DNA from: Cellulophaga fucicola
Lineage (GTDB): Bacteria > Bacteroidota > Bacteroidia > Flavobacteriales > Flavobacteriaceae
Assembly: GCF_900119145.1 (NCBI RefSeq)
Contig: NZ_FPIY01000007.1
Span: forward strand, 43,622-107,621
Length of the DNA stretch: 64,000 nt
Reading direction: 5' to 3'
Shown here: positions 63,149 through 64,000 of the stretch, one piece after another
Position numbering within the stretch: position 1 is the stretch's first letter
How the letters are laid out: every line of letters begins with the position of its first letter
Program-made: the position numbers and the translations under genes
The notes under the pieces: generated by a model
Told to the model about the DNA's origin: nothing
Database searches by the model: none
Seen by the model: the letters and a program-made list of their open reading frames with translations, nothing else

Positions 63149-64000
63149 TTACTTTACTACAAATACAACGTTAATTAACGTGTTATAGTCTGTAGGTTGA
63201 TTGGTTACTGTATAAGTTAACACTCCGTTTGCATTAATAGTCATTGACCCAGTATTAAATACTGTAGGATCTGCATACGTTACATAATAATACAATTCTG
63301 CTCTAGTATATGTTGGTAAAGCTGAAGGCGCACCAGCACTACCAACTGTTGGCGTACCATACTGCTTAATATACTCGTCATATAAATCTACAGTTTTAGT
63401 ACCATTTGTCGCTACATCTACTTCTATAGATGGAGGATAAAAAATACGTGCTGCTTTAGATGTAATAGGTGCAATTGCTTGTATTACTTCTTGTACATTA
63501 GTTTCTGCTGTAGGTGAAGATTCACCACCCTCATCTACATCAATTGGTGTACGTAATTCTACTTCATCATCAAACTGGTCATCTGTATTTGCTAATGAAG
63601 CTAAACTAACTGTTTGAGAAGAACCATCTTCTATACCTACAGTTAATGTTGTGCCAGACAAACCTAAATTACGTATACTTTGATTATCTGCTAATGCTGC
63701 TAAACTAACTGTTTGTGAAGAACCATCTTCTATACCTACAGTTAATGTTGTTCCAGAGAAACCTAAATTACGTATGCTTTGGTTATCAGTATCAATACTA
63801 CTAATATCTATAGTATTACCATCTGAAATGGTTAAGTCAGTACCAGATAAACTTAAAGTTTGATCATCTGTTGTTGGGTCACCTGGTGCTCCTTGTGGAC
63901 CAACAGGTCCTTGGTCACCAGTTGCTCCTTTATCACCTGTCTCTCCTTTATCTCCATCTAATCCTTTGTTACCTCTTGCTCCTTTATCTCCAGTTGCACC
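63149..64000 (-). CDS. Collagen-like repeat protein, 5' end outside window
   Basis: The minus-strand frame is open from 63149 past the right edge, so at least 284 residues are seen and the start is missing. Gly-X-Y triplets (for example [20 protein letters not shown]) lie at 63870-64000. Two near-identical 33-residue units follow ([19 protein letters not shown]), then a beta-rich C-terminus. The position before the adhesin and PorP/SprF genes suggests a surface filament or adhesion role. A phage tail fibre origin is possible, since tail proteins use such repeats, but no other phage gene is near. Confidence 0.85.
   Translation of the reverse strand, partial: GATGDKGARGNKGLDGDKGETGDKGATGDQGPVGPQGAPGDPTTDDQTLSLSGTDLTISDGNTIDISSIDTDNQSIRNLGFSGTTLTVGIEDGSSQTVSLAALADNQSIRNLGLSGTTLTVGIEDGSSQTVSLASLANTDDQFDDEVELRTPIDVDEGGESSPTAETNVQEVIQAIAPITSKAARIFYPPSIEVDVATNGTKTVDLYDEYIKQYGTPTVGSAGAPSALPTYTRAELYYYVTYADPTVFNTGSMTINANGVLTYTVTNQPTDYNTLINVVFVVK
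63601..63798 (-). repeat. Two 99-bp tandem repeats in the collagen-like gene
   Basis: Units starting at 63601 and 63700 are nearly identical at DNA level, for example both carry CCATCTTCTATACCTACAG at the same offset. Each encodes 33 residues. Near-identity suggests recent duplication, and slippage could change length. Confidence 0.8.

Noticed and set aside
63870..64000. Short repeats resembling a CRISPR array or satellite
   Set aside because: They are in-frame Gly-X-Y codons of the collagen-like protein; no constant repeat with unique spacers.
63149..64000. Prophage tail-fibre gene
   Set aside because: Collagen-like repeats occur in tail fibres, but no other phage gene, integrase or attachment site is nearby and the next genes are type IX secretion genes.

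Overview
The window reads as one chromosomal segment of an AT-rich marine flavobacterium (Bacteroidota, Flavobacteriaceae). Pointers are the TAnnTTTG promoter -7 boxes, the near absence of Shine-Dalgarno sites, type IX secretion and gliding-type proteins (PorP/SprF and a gliding-type C-terminal domain), the order cinA-rpmB-rpmG-DUF4295-ftsY-rimO, and a zeaxanthin-type carotenoid operon. I cannot fix the genus; a Cellulophaga/Maribacter-like organism is a guess. Base composition looks even throughout. I saw no insertion sequence, integrase, prophage or CRISPR array. Genes are dense and no gene-free stretch exceeds about 240 bases. Both window edges cut a gene (PSD1 protein on the left, collagen-like protein on the right).

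Layout. 1-5079: a planctomycete-type (PSD1) cytochrome lipoprotein, an AraC regulator and a Tat-exported Gfo/Idh oxidoreductase, probably a nutrient-uptake neighbourhood continuing to the left. 5261-13610: a light/B12 cluster. It has a CarH/LitR-like MerR regulator with a cobalamin-binding domain, a divergent four-domain FAS1 lipoprotein, then crtI, crtB, an unknown exported protein, crtZ and a fused lycopene cyclase in coupled order, and a convergent photolyase. The predicted product is zeaxanthin; idi, which supplies the C5 precursor, lies far away at 59.5 kb. 13.7-21 kb: tRNA-Leu(GAG), two TlpA-like thioredoxins (one lacking a CxxC cysteine), aconitase, a MoxR ATPase and two periplasmic SurA/PpiC-type chaperones. 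21-31 kb: a class A beta-lactamase-like hydrolase, a DUF2339/DUF3999 pair, aquaporin, RimO, a class C-like hydrolase and an amidase. 31.3-39 kb: ftsY, ribosomal proteins, cinA, an Hpt protein, an FAH-family hydrolase, a DEDDh exonuclease, a 2-oxoacid dehydrogenase E2 and recR. 39-49 kb: a sodium symporter, FabH, HtpG, a truncated ECF sigma fragment, an intact ECF sigma/anti-sigma-like pair divergent from a DUF6249 protein, MOSC and DoxX proteins and an AraC regulator. 49.4-60 kb: S1/P1 nuclease, PBP1A, an SPFH-DUF4177-hydrolase-Arc operon behind a 43-bp dyad, HAD and DUF819 proteins, a DUF4369 lipoprotein, phosphomannose isomerase, QueD-like and Idi. 60.1-64 kb: PorP/SprF, a repeat-rich type IX-secreted adhesin and a collagen-like repeat protein, probably a cell-surface module.

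The strongest functional unit is the light cluster: a predicted B12 photoreceptor-repressor, its candidate operator array at 6193-6277, pigment synthesis and light-driven DNA repair lie side by side. The least explained parts are the unknown protein embedded in the carotenoid operon, the FAS1 protein between regulator and operon, and the Arc/SPFH operon with its large dyad.
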